Positions 37,238-45,421 of a stretch of DNA of 45,641 bases are shown piece after piece. The stretch's first letter is position 1, and every line of letters begins with the position of its first letter. The stretch spans positions 1-45,641 of the forward strand of contig CAYJQC010000032.1 in the NCBI GenBank assembly GCA_964372215.1. Direction: 5' to 3'. The notes under the pieces were generated by a model. That model had not been told where the DNA came from. It saw nothing but the letters and a program-made list of their open reading frames with translations, and searched no databases. Source of the DNA: DAIMFL01 sp964372215. GTDB lineage: Bacteria > Pseudomonadota > Alphaproteobacteria > Dongiales > Dongiaceae. A program made the translations under genes and the position numbers.

Positions 37238-37927
37238 ATGATCGATCTCAAGGGTTATGGCTGGATGCTGGTCGACGGGACCGGCATGACGCTGAAGGCC
37301 GGGCTGCTGGCGCTCGCCGTCGCCATCCTGCTCGGGCTGGTCGCGGCGATCGCCAAGCTGTCGAAGTCGCGGCTGCTGCGCGGCATCGCCGACACCTACA
37401 CCACGGTGATCCGCGGCGTGCCTGAGCTGGTGCTGCTGCTGCTGGTGTTCTTCGGCGGCACCATTCTGCTGCAGAAGGCCGCGGCCGGCTTCGGCCATGA
37501 AGGTTATGTCGAGGTCAACGCCTTCGGCGCCGGCGTGCTCACCATCGGCTTCGTCTACGGCGCCTTCGCCACCGAGGTGTTCCGCGGCGCCATCCTCGCC
37601 GTGCCCAAGGGCCAGATCGAGGCGGCGATGGCGAGCGGCATGAACCGCCGGCTGGTCCTGACCCGCATCCTGCTGCCGCAGGTCTGGCGCTTCGCCCTGC
37701 CCGGGCTCGGCAATGTCTGGCTGGTGCTGCTGAAGGCGACCGCGCTGATGTCGGTGGTCGGGCTCGACGAGCTGACCCGCAAGGCCAACATCGCCGCCGG
37801 CGCGACGCGCCAGCCCTTCACCTTCTACGTCCTCGCCGCGTTCATCTATGTCGGCCTGACCGCGGTCTCGATGGTCGCCCTGCAGCACATGGAGCGCCGC
37901 GCCAATCGCGGCGTGCGGACCGCCTGA
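37238..37927 (+). CDS. Polar amino acid ABC transporter permease (HisQ/OccQ type)
   Basis: A 229-residue inner-membrane permease with about five spans. The HisM/Q-type signatures are GMTLKAGLLALAVAILLG, YTTVIRGVPELVLLLLVFFGG and the EAA loop GQIEAAMASGMNRRLVLTRILLPQVWRFALPGLGN. ATG 37238 is the start; the upstream frame crosses the hairpin. It pairs with the second permease 3 bases downstream to form the channel. Confidence 0.95.
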   Translation: MIDLKGYGWMLVDGTGMTLKAGLLALAVAILLGLVAAIAKLSKSRLLRGIADTYTTVIRGVPELVLLLLVFFGGTILLQKAAAGFGHEGYVEVNAFGAGVLTIGFVYGAFATEVFRGAILAVPKGQIEAAMASGMNRRLVLTRILLPQVWRFALPGLGNVWLVLLKATALMSVVGLDELTRKANIAAGATRQPFTFYVLAAFIYVGLTAVSMVALQHMERRANRGVRTA

Positions 37928-37930
37928 GCC

Positions 37931-38737
37931 ATGGACCAGCAGGATCCCTTCATCGCCTATGGCGAGCCGCTGCACGGCATCTTCAGCGCGCTGCAGACAC
38001 TGTTCGACCTGCGGATCATCCTCGAGAGCCTGCCGCGGCTGATCGCCGGCCTTGGCCTGACCGTCGAGCTGGTGGTCATCTCGCTCGCCGCCGGCATGTG
38101 CGTCGCGGTGCCGGTGGCGTTGATGCGGCTGTCGAAGAATCCGCTGCTGTCGATGCCCGCCTACGGTTTCATCTTCTTCTTCCGCGGCTCGCCGCTGCTG
38201 GTCCAGATTTTCCTGATCTATTACGGGCTCGGGCAGTTCGACGCGATCAAGGACACCTTCCTGTGGTCGTTCCTGCGGGAAGCCTATTGGTGCGCGCTGA
38301 TCGCCTTCACGCTCAATACCGCGGCCTACACCGCCGAGATCCTGCGCGGCTCGATCCAGGCGATCCCCCATGGCGAAGTGGAGGCGGCGCGCGCCTGCGG
38401 CATGTCCGGCTTCCTGCTGCTGCGCCGCATCATCATGCCGCGCGCCTTCCGGCTGATGCTGCCGGCCTACTCCAACGAGGTGGTGTTGATGCTGCAGGCC
38501 ACGTCGCTGGCCAGCATCGTCACGCTCGCCGACTTGACCGGCGTCGCCCGGGTGATCATCGCCCGATCCTTCGCCACGTTCGAGCTGTTCATCACCATCG
38601 GCGTGATGTACCTGGCGGTCACCTACCTGATCGTCTGGATCTTCCGCACCGTCGAGCACCGGCTGTCCGGCCACCTGCGCGACCGCCCGGACGCGTCGCC
38701 GGCCAAGGCCGCCGCGATGCCCGCCGGGCTGCGCTGA
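37931..38737 (+). CDS. Polar amino acid ABC transporter permease (HisM/OccM type)
   Basis: A 268-residue permease with about five to six spans. The segments SLPRLIAGLGLTVELVVISLAAG, FIFFFRGSPLLVQIFLIYYGLGQFD and the EAA loop HGEVEAARACGMSGFLLLRRIIMPRAFRLMLPAYSNE are diagnostic. The start ATG 37931 follows the first permease by 3 bases. The C-terminal tail (PDASPAKAAAMPAGL) is a short low-complexity cytoplasmic extension. With the ATPase, binding protein and HisQ-like permease this completes the importer. Confidence 0.95.
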   Translation: MDQQDPFIAYGEPLHGIFSALQTLFDLRIILESLPRLIAGLGLTVELVVISLAAGMCVAVPVALMRLSKNPLLSMPAYGFIFFFRGSPLLVQIFLIYYGLGQFDAIKDTFLWSFLREAYWCALIAFTLNTAAYTAEILRGSIQAIPHGEVEAARACGMSGFLLLRRIIMPRAFRLMLPAYSNEVVLMLQATSLASIVTLADLTGVARVIIARSFATFELFITIGVMYLAVTYLIVWIFRTVEHRLSGHLRDRPDASPAKAAAMPAGLR

Positions 38738-38758
38738 TCCGCGGCGGCGGCCGGGCCT

Positions 38759-39748
38759 TCAGTCTTTTCCGAGACAGGCGGCGAGGTTGCGCGCCAGCCC
38801 GCGCATCAGCTCGAAATAGAGCTCCGGCCCCTCGGCCAGCGCGGCGCCTTCGGGGTCGAGTTCGCCCTGGCGCGCGCCGCTGCCGTCGATCACCAGCTCG
38901 ACCAGCGCCGGCTCGACCTGCGGCTCGCGGAACACGCAGGCGGCGCCGCGCGCGACAATCGCCGCGCGGATCTCCGCCAGCCGCCGGGCGCCGGGCGGCT
39001 GGTCCGGGCTGACCGTGATCGAGCCGGCCGCGGCCAAACCGTAATGCGCCTCGAAATACTGATAGGCATCGTGGAACACGATGAACGGCCGCGCGCGCAC
39101 CGGCGCCAGCTCGGCCGCCAGCTCGGCGTCGAGGGTATCGATGCGCCGGGCGAGGTCGGCCGCGTTGGCGCGATAGGCGGCGGCATTGTCCGGGTCGGCC
39201 GTGGCCAGGGTCTCGGCCATGGCGGCGGCGATCGCCTTGGCGTTGCCGGGATCGAGCCAGAGATGGGGGTCGACCGTGCCGGCCGCGTGGCCGTGGCGAT
39301 CCTGGCCCGCGGCCTCCGCGTCCACGCGTTCCTCGTCGACATGCTCCTCGTCCTCATGCGGGTGCGGCGCCCAGACGCCGCCTGCGCGCGGCGGCAGCAG
39401 GACGAGGCCCGGGATCTCCTCGATTTCCAGCACCGCCGCGTCGCCGGCCAGGCTGGCGAGCGGCTTGGCCAGGAAAGTCTCAAGCGCCGGGCCGATCCAG
39501 AACACCAACTCGGCGGCATCCAGCTTCGCCGCGTCCGACGGGCGCAGGGAATAACTGTGCGGCGAGGCGGCGCCGCCGATCAGCAGACCGGGCGTGGCGA
39601 CTCCTGCCATGACCGCGGCGGCCAGGGAGTGGATCGGCTTGATGCTGGCGACCGCCGCCGGCGGCCGGGCGGCCGCGAGCCCCGCCGGCAGCGCACCCGC
39701 CAGGACGACGGCGAGCAGCAGGCCGGGCAGGGCGGCACGAGCCGACAT
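38759..39748 (-). CDS. znuA: Zinc ABC transporter substrate-binding protein ZnuA
   Basis: A 329-residue periplasmic zinc-binding protein of the cluster A-I class. A signal peptide (LPGLLLAVVLAGALPAGLAAA) precedes the mature part. Zinc ligands fit SIKPIHSLAAAV, ASPHSYSLRPSDA, DPHLWLDPGNAKAIA and FIVFHDAYQYFEAHY. A His/Asp/Glu-rich loop (HPHEDEEHVDEERVD, then DRHGHAAGTVDPH), typical of ZnuA, probably gathers zinc. A Zur-type operator sits 25 bases before the start. The partners znuB, znuC and zur are not in this window, which suggests they lie elsewhere. Confidence 0.95.
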   Translation of the reverse strand: MSARAALPGLLLAVVLAGALPAGLAAARPPAAVASIKPIHSLAAAVMAGVATPGLLIGGAASPHSYSLRPSDAAKLDAAELVFWIGPALETFLAKPLASLAGDAAVLEIEEIPGLVLLPPRAGGVWAPHPHEDEEHVDEERVDAEAAGQDRHGHAAGTVDPHLWLDPGNAKAIAAAMAETLATADPDNAAAYRANAADLARRIDTLDAELAAELAPVRARPFIVFHDAYQYFEAHYGLAAAGSITVSPDQPPGARRLAEIRAAIVARGAACVFREPQVEPALVELVIDGSGARQGELDPEGAALAEGPELYFELMRGLARNLAACLGKD

Positions 39749-39773
39749 CGTAGAGTCCTCGTTTCCTGGAATT

Positions 39774-39796
39774 GAAACGTTATAATATTACATATC
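39774..39796 (-). promoter_or_regulatory. Zur-type operator upstream of znuA
   Basis: GAAACGTTATAATATTACATATC at 39774-39796 is given here as two halves: GAAACGTTATA and, after one base, TATTACATATC. It is an imperfect palindrome matching the alphaproteobacterial Zur consensus (GAAATGTTATAnTATAACATTTC) at most positions, and sits in an AT-rich island 25 bases before the znuA ATG. Zur bound to zinc would block transcription; low zinc would induce it. Confidence 0.8.
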
Positions 39797-39900
39797 TCAT
39801 GCGAGTCAAGCGCTGGCGCGATCATGGCCGTCCTTGCGGCACCGGCCCGTCGGCCGCTGCGCATGTCTCGGGAGTCTGGTCGGTCAGTCCGGCGGGGAAT

Positions 39901-39976
39901 TGGTGGAGCCGAGGGGAATCGAACCCCTGACCTCCTCATTGCGAACGAGGCGCTCTCCCATCTGAGCTACGGCCCC
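39901..39976 (-). tRNA. tRNA-Ala (anticodon CGC)
   Basis: A complete 76-base cloverleaf on the minus strand. The acceptor GGGGCCG pairs with CGGCTCC (one G-T pair), the D stem is GCTC/GAGC, the anticodon stem CCTCG/TGAGG encloses TTCGCAA (anticodon CGC, reading GCG), and the T arm is AGGGG-TTCGATT-CCCCT. Discriminator A is followed by an encoded CCA at 39903-39901. Confidence 0.95.
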
Positions 39977-40177
39977 ACCGGTTCGGTGGCGGACTATTGG
40001 TCGAGGCTCGCGCCGCTGTCAAGCGGCCAAGGCCGTCCCGCCCGAGCCCGGCCGCCGGCCGCGGCCGGCGCCGTCCCGCTCGCGTTCTTGCCAGTGCGGG
40101 GCGGGAACGCTAGGTTCCCCCGCGAACCCATAACGCGCCCGCGAGTCTGGTCGCGCTGTCCGGAGACGCTTCCGCCG
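39977..40177. other. Intergenic region between tRNA-Ala and yggT
   Basis: About 200 bases containing the presumed tRNA promoter (leftward) and yggT promoter (rightward). No gene or clear repeat seen. Confidence 0.4.
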
Positions 40178-40456
40178 ATGTACGCTTTGACGTCACTGAT
40201 CAAGACCGTCATCAGCATCTACATCATGCTGCTCATCGCCCAGGCGGTGCTGAGCTGGCTGGTGGTGTTCAACGTGGTCAACACCCGCAACCGCTTCGTC
40301 TACCTGGTCGGCGACTTCCTGTACAAGATCACCGAGCCGCTGCTGCGGCCGATCCGGCGGGTGCTGCCCAGCTTCGGCGGCATCGACGTCTCGCCGGTGG
40401 TGTTGATCCTGCTGCTCATCTTCCTCCAGAACCTGATCCGCGAATACGTCGGCTGA
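40178..40456 (+). CDS. yggT: YggT family membrane protein
   Basis: A 92-residue protein with two membrane spans (TVISIYIMLLIAQAVLSWLVVF and VSPVVLILLLIFLQNLI). The family signature YKITEPLLRPIRRVLPSFGGIDVSPV is complete. YggT proteins are implicated in ion homeostasis and in envelope or cell-division-related functions, but their role is not settled. ATG 40178 is chosen because the upstream frame crosses the tRNA. It is followed after 8 bases by the DUF167 gene, a pairing seen widely in proteobacteria. Confidence 0.9.
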   Translation: MYALTSLIKTVISIYIMLLIAQAVLSWLVVFNVVNTRNRFVYLVGDFLYKITEPLLRPIRRVLPSFGGIDVSPVVLILLLIFLQNLIREYVG

Positions 40457-40464
40457 GCCGCGCC

Positions 40465-40842
40465 GTGGCCACGCCGCCACCGGCCGCGATTCCGTTCACG
40501 GCCGCCGCCGGTGGCGTGAGGCTGCGTCTCAAGGTGACGCCGCGGGCGCGCCGCGACCGGGTCGAGGGCCTGGCGCCGGAGGCCGATGGCGGGGTGGCGC
40601 TCAAGGTCTCGGTGACCGCGGCGCCCGAGGACGGCAAGGCCAACGCCGCCGTCATCAAGCTGCTGGCCGCCGAATGGGGGGTGGCGAAATCGACGATCGA
40701 GGTCGTTCTCGGCGCGGCCGACCGGCGCAAGCTGCTCCATGTTGCCGGCGACGCTGCGGCGCTCGGTCGCCTGTTGACCGCCTGGCTGGCGCGGCAGGAT
40801 TGGGCGGCAACCGCCGGATCGGCGGACCAGCGGACGGATTGA
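40465..40842 (+). CDS. DUF167 (YggU) family protein, GTG start
   Basis: A 125-residue basic cytosolic protein of the YggU/UPF0235 family. The fold core is VRLRLKVTPRARRDRVEG, LKVSVTAAPEDGKANAAVIKLLAAEWGVAKSTIEVVLGAADRRKLLHV. The function is unknown. GTG at 40465, 8 bases after yggT, is the only start that keeps the N-terminal strand. It is 25 bases from folD, so yggT, this gene and folD are probably one operon. Confidence 0.88.
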   Translation: MATPPPAAIPFTAAAGGVRLRLKVTPRARRDRVEGLAPEADGGVALKVSVTAAPEDGKANAAVIKLLAAEWGVAKSTIEVVLGAADRRKLLHVAGDAAALGRLLTAWLARQDWAATAGSADQRTD

Positions 40843-40867
40843 AGACCGAGCGGGAGGACTATCGGGC

Positions 40868-41752
40868 ATGAGCGACAGCAAGATCATCGACGGCAAGGCC
40901 TTCGCCGCCGACCTGCGCGTCAAGCTGGCGGCGCAGATCGCGGCCTTGAAACAGGCGCACGGGCTGACCCCGGGCCTGGCCGTCGTGCTGGTGGGCGACG
41001 ATCCGGCGAGCCGGGTCTATGTCGGCAGCAAGGCCAAGCAGACCAAGGAGGTCGGCATGGCTTCGTTCGAGCACCGGCTGCCCGATACCACCGGCCAGGC
41101 CGAGCTGCTGGCGCTGATCGACAAGCTCAACCGCGACGCGGGCGTCAACGGCATCCTGGTGCAGCTGCCGCTGCCCAAGCAGATCGACCCCCAGGCGGTG
41201 ATCGACGCGATCGACCCGGACAAGGACGTCGACGGCTTCCACGTGGTCAATGCCGGGCGGCTCGCCACCGGCGGTGCCGGACTGGTGCCGTGCACGCCCC
41301 TGGGCTCGATGATGCTGATCAAGTCGCGGCTCGCCGATCTCGCCGGCAAGCGCGCGGTCGTCGTCGGGCGCTCCAACATCGTCGGCAAGCCGATGGCGAG
41401 CCTGCTGCTGGCCGAAAGCTGCACCGTCACCATCGCCCATTCCAGGACTCGCGACCTGCCGGGCGAATGCGCCCGCGCCGACATCCTGGTGGCCGCGGTC
41501 GGCCGGCCGGAGATGATCCGCGGCGACTGGGTGAAGCCCGGCGCTGTGGTGATCGATGTCGGCATCAACCGGATCGAGGGACCGGACGGCAAGGGCCGGC
41601 TGGTCGGCGACGTGAACTACGCCGAGGCCTTCCCGAAGGCCGGCGCGATCACCCCGGTGCCCGGCGGCGTCGGCCCGATGACCATCGCCTGCCTGCTGCA
41701 GAACACCCTGACCGCGACCTGCCGCCAGCGCGGCATCAGCCTCGCGGCGTGA
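40868..41752 (+). CDS. folD: Bifunctional methylenetetrahydrofolate dehydrogenase / cyclohydrolase FolD
   Basis: This 294-residue enzyme interconverts 5,10-methylene-, methenyl- and 10-formyl-tetrahydrofolate using NADP. The catalytic Lys lies in RVYVGSKAKQTKEVG. Other signatures are GILVQLPLPKQID, DKDVDGFH, VVGRSNIVGKPMASLL for the dinucleotide fold, and TPVPGGVGPMTIACLLQNT. ATG 40868 follows GGGAGGAC. It ends just before an inverted repeat. Confidence 0.97.
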   Translation: MSDSKIIDGKAFAADLRVKLAAQIAALKQAHGLTPGLAVVLVGDDPASRVYVGSKAKQTKEVGMASFEHRLPDTTGQAELLALIDKLNRDAGVNGILVQLPLPKQIDPQAVIDAIDPDKDVDGFHVVNAGRLATGGAGLVPCTPLGSMMLIKSRLADLAGKRAVVVGRSNIVGKPMASLLLAESCTVTIAHSRTRDLPGECARADILVAAVGRPEMIRGDWVKPGAVVIDVGINRIEGPDGKGRLVGDVNYAEAFPKAGAITPVPGGVGPMTIACLLQNTLTATCRQRGISLAA

Positions 41753-41775
41753 TTGGCGGCGCGGTTCCCTATCGA

Positions 41776-41846
41776 CCTCATCCTTCGACAGGCTCAGGAT
41801 GAGGATTGAGAGATAGGCCTCGTCCTGAGCCTGTCGAAGGGCGAGG
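41776..41846. repeat. Long inverted repeat of a dispersed alphaproteobacterial element
   Basis: Two arms of about 29 bases face each other. The 17-base core CTTCGACAGGCTCAGGA (41783-41799) is exactly complementary to 41823-41839. Each arm is also self-complementary (the left one has a perfect 9-bp stem, CCTCATCCT with AGGATGAGG). The CTTCGACAGGCTCAGG word is a known kind of dispersed intergenic repeat in alphaproteobacteria. It lies between folD and nnrU, and could act as a transcript end for folD. Confidence 0.8.
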
Positions 41847-41865
41847 CCGAGCTCGGAAAGTGGTC

Positions 41866-42558
41866 ATGGGCGGACTGGGCGAGCTGATCCTGGCGGCGGC
41901 GCTGTTCGTCGGCGGGCATTTCGTGGTCTCGGCGGCGCCGCTGCGCACGCCGCTGGTGGCGAGGCTCGGCGAGCGCGGCTTCAGCGGCCTGTATTCCGCC
42001 GGCTCGCTGGCGCTGCTGATCTGGATGATCTCGGCCTATGGCGCCGCGCCGGTCGTGCCGTTGTGGGAGGCGCCGCGCTGGTGCTACTGGCTGCCGTCGA
42101 TCTTCATGGCGCCGGCCTGCCTGCTGCTGGTCGCCGGGGTCAGCGGCGACAACCCGACCGCGGTGATGGCGCATCTCAAGGCCGGCACCCGGCCGGCGCC
42201 CGGCATCCTCGCCGTCACTCGCCATCCCGTGATGTGGGCGATCGGGCTGTGGGCGCTCTCCCATATCCCGGCCAACGGCACGGCGGCCGACCTCATCCTG
42301 TTCGGATCGATGGCGCTGCTGGCGCTCGCCGGCACCCTCGCCATCGACGCCAAGAAGCGCCGGCTGTGGGGCGCTGTCGAGTGGGCGCGCCTCGCCGGCC
42401 AGACCTCGAACCTGCCCTTGGCCGCGATCCTGTCGGGCCGCGCCCGCCTGCGCCCGGCCGAGATCGGCGGCCTGCGCCTGCTCGGCGCCGCCGCGCTCTA
42501 TGTGCTGCTGGTGTTCGGCCACCCCTGGATCGCCGGGGTGCCCGCCGTCGCGCCTTAG
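41866..42558 (+). CDS. NnrU family membrane protein
   Basis: A 230-residue protein with about six membrane spans. The NnrU family (LAALLFVGGHF-like N-terminus, YSAGSLALLIWMISAY, VTRHPVMWAIGLWALSHIPANGT) was named from a gene linked to nitrite and NO reduction in rhodobacters, but its molecular activity is unclear. The His of TRHPVMW and the histidine in LSHIP are conserved. The start is ATG 41866; the upstream part of the frame is repeat sequence. No denitrification genes occur nearby. Confidence 0.88.
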   Translation: MGGLGELILAAALFVGGHFVVSAAPLRTPLVARLGERGFSGLYSAGSLALLIWMISAYGAAPVVPLWEAPRWCYWLPSIFMAPACLLLVAGVSGDNPTAVMAHLKAGTRPAPGILAVTRHPVMWAIGLWALSHIPANGTAADLILFGSMALLALAGTLAIDAKKRRLWGAVEWARLAGQTSNLPLAAILSGRARLRPAEIGGLRLLGAAALYVLLVFGHPWIAGVPAVAP

Positions 42559-42669
42559 GCGCGAAGAGAAAAGAAGGGGGCGCAGTTGATCTGGCCCGGC
42601 CCTATCAAACTAGCCTAACATATTGTTATTACTTCATAAATCGCAGGTATGTAAGATAAGCTCAATGTC

Positions 42670-42698
42670 TTGATCTTAGCATTCTGCCCGGTTACAAT
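42670..42698 (+). promoter_or_regulatory. Near-consensus sigma-70 promoter of the DUF4143 ATPase gene
   Basis: TTGATC (42670-42675) and TACAAT (42693-42698) are separated by 17 bases, the best -35/-10 pair I saw in the window. Transcription would begin around 42705. The -35 box overlaps the first TGATCTTAG element. Confidence 0.6.
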
Positions 42699-42726
42699 AA
42701 CTAAGATCAGCGCGATGATCTTAGTT
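42671..42726. promoter_or_regulatory. Three TGATCTTAG elements bracketing the promoter (candidate operator)
   Basis: TGATCTTAG occurs at 42671-42679 in the plus direction. A perfect 11-bp inverted pair, AACTAAGATCA (42699-42709) and TGATCTTAGTT (42716-42726), is separated by six bases. One element covers the -35 box and the pair lies across the expected transcription start, up to 8 bases before the start codon. This spacing suits repressor binding. It could equally be a transcript hairpin if the transcript starts upstream. Confidence 0.6.
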
Positions 42727-42733
42727 GGGACGC

Positions 42734-44197
42734 ATGCTTCAAATCCCTGAAACAGAGATCAAAAACCGCCTCAGCTTCGACAATCCATGGTGGGCCGAGG
42801 ACGCGGTGCCCCAACGCTTTCGAGATTGGCCGAAGCGCGCCTATCTGGCCGGATTTTACGATCTGCTCGCGAAATCCAGCGTGCGCCGGGCGGTCGTTTT
42901 GCTGGGTCCGCGCCGTGTCGGAAAGACCGTAATCCTGCATCAAGCCATCCAGCATCTGATCGACGACGGCGTGGCGCCGACGGACATTCTCTACGTCTCC
43001 GTCGACACTCCGGTCTACAGCGGCCTGCCGCTCGAACGGCTCCTGACGCTGTTCAGGTCGTTGCATGGTCACGACGTCGACAAGCGCCTCTATGTCTTCT
43101 ACGACGAGATCCAGTACCACCCGGACTGGGAGGTGCATCTCAAGTCGCTGGTCGACTCCTTTGTCCGATATCAGTTCGTCGTGTCCGGATCGGCCGCTGC
43201 CGCGCTCCGGATGAAGAGCAACGAATCGGGGGCCGGACGATTCACCGACTTTCTCCTGCCGCCGCTGACATTCTCAGAGTTCTTGGACTTCGCCAATCGC
43301 GCGACGCCGAACCTGAATGAACAGCTTTCTGCTCGGGACCTGTCGCTACTCAATGAGAGCTTCATCGACTATCTCAATTATGGCGGGTTTCCAGAGGCCG
43401 TTCTCGACGATGCGGTCCGCCAAAATATGGATCGCTACATCGCCAACGACATCATCGACAAGGTGTTGCTCCGCGATTTGCCCAGTCTCTATGGAATAGG
43501 TGATACAACAGAACTCAATCGCTTATTCACTGTGATCGCGTACAACACCGGCAACGAGGTCAATATCGAGGAGCTGTCCAAGGCGTCGGGCGTGGCGAAG
43601 AACACTCTAAAGAAGTACGTCGAGTATCTGGAGGCGGCCTTCCTCATTCACCGACTATACCGAGTCGATCAAAATGCACGCCATTTCAAGCGTGCGACGT
43701 ATTTCAAAGTATATCTGACCAACCCTTGCCTCAGATCGGCACTTTTCGGTGCTATTGGGGTGGGCGACGAAGACATGGGACGTCTGGTCGAAACGGCGTA
43801 CGTCAGCCAAGTCGCTCATTCTCATTTGATAGCCAACTTGCACTATGCACGTTGGCCGAGGGGCGAGGTGGATTTCGTGTTCGTCGATCCTGGCACTCAG
43901 AAGCCGACAGTCGTTGTAGAGTCGAAATGGAGTGATCGATCTATCGATCGCCCCGAGAGCGAATTGGCGGCCCTGGCTAGCTTTTGTCAGGCTAACGAGT
44001 ATCAAGAGCCAATAATTCTGACACGCACCGGCACTGGCATCGTCGAGCGAAACTCGTTAGCTTACAGATACATCCCAGCAGCGCATATGTGCGCGTTCAT
44101 CGGCCGCAACTGGGTCGAGGGAAGCTTGTCGGATGGGATTCATCCTCGAAGTCTGAAGCGGCTCATTGAAGGTCTGTCGAGGAGTCGTGGTGCGTAG
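42734..44197 (+). CDS. AAA ATPase of the AAA_14 / DUF4143 family
   Basis: A 487-residue protein with an N-terminal P-loop ATPase: Walker A GPRRVGKT (58-65), Walker B LYVFYDEIQ (119-127), and a sensor-like FVVSGSAAAAL. After GAGRFTDFLLPPLTFSEFL comes a winged-helix segment (VNIEELSKASGVAKNTLKKYVEYLEAAFLIHRLYR, about 280-315) and then the DUF4143 domain. Its C-terminus shows a PD-(D/E)xK nuclease-like pattern (RGEVDFVFVD ... VVVESKWSD). Role unknown; the family is patchily distributed and often acquired. GC content and codon use are lower than in the neighbours. The TTG at 42725 is less likely than ATG 42734. It stands alone and converges on argG with a 12-base gap. Confidence 0.9.
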   Translation: MLQIPETEIKNRLSFDNPWWAEDAVPQRFRDWPKRAYLAGFYDLLAKSSVRRAVVLLGPRRVGKTVILHQAIQHLIDDGVAPTDILYVSVDTPVYSGLPLERLLTLFRSLHGHDVDKRLYVFYDEIQYHPDWEVHLKSLVDSFVRYQFVVSGSAAAALRMKSNESGAGRFTDFLLPPLTFSEFLDFANRATPNLNEQLSARDLSLLNESFIDYLNYGGFPEAVLDDAVRQNMDRYIANDIIDKVLLRDLPSLYGIGDTTELNRLFTVIAYNTGNEVNIEELSKASGVAKNTLKKYVEYLEAAFLIHRLYRVDQNARHFKRATYFKVYLTNPCLRSALFGAIGVGDEDMGRLVETAYVSQVAHSHLIANLHYARWPRGEVDFVFVDPGTQKPTVVVESKWSDRSIDRPESELAALASFCQANEYQEPIILTRTGTGIVERNSLAYRYIPAAHMCAFIGRNWVEGSLSDGIHPRSLKRLIEGLSRSRGA

Positions 44198-44209
44198 AGA
44201 TTTCCCCGC

Positions 44210-45421
<1,212 letters not shown>

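Larger units (their letters stand above)
42559..42733. other. AT-rich region upstream of the DUF4143 ATPase gene
   Basis: About 175 bases without a gene. From 42600 it is far AT-richer than anything else in the window, which suggests recently acquired DNA. It holds the promoter and three TGATCTTAG elements listed separately. Confidence 0.6.
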
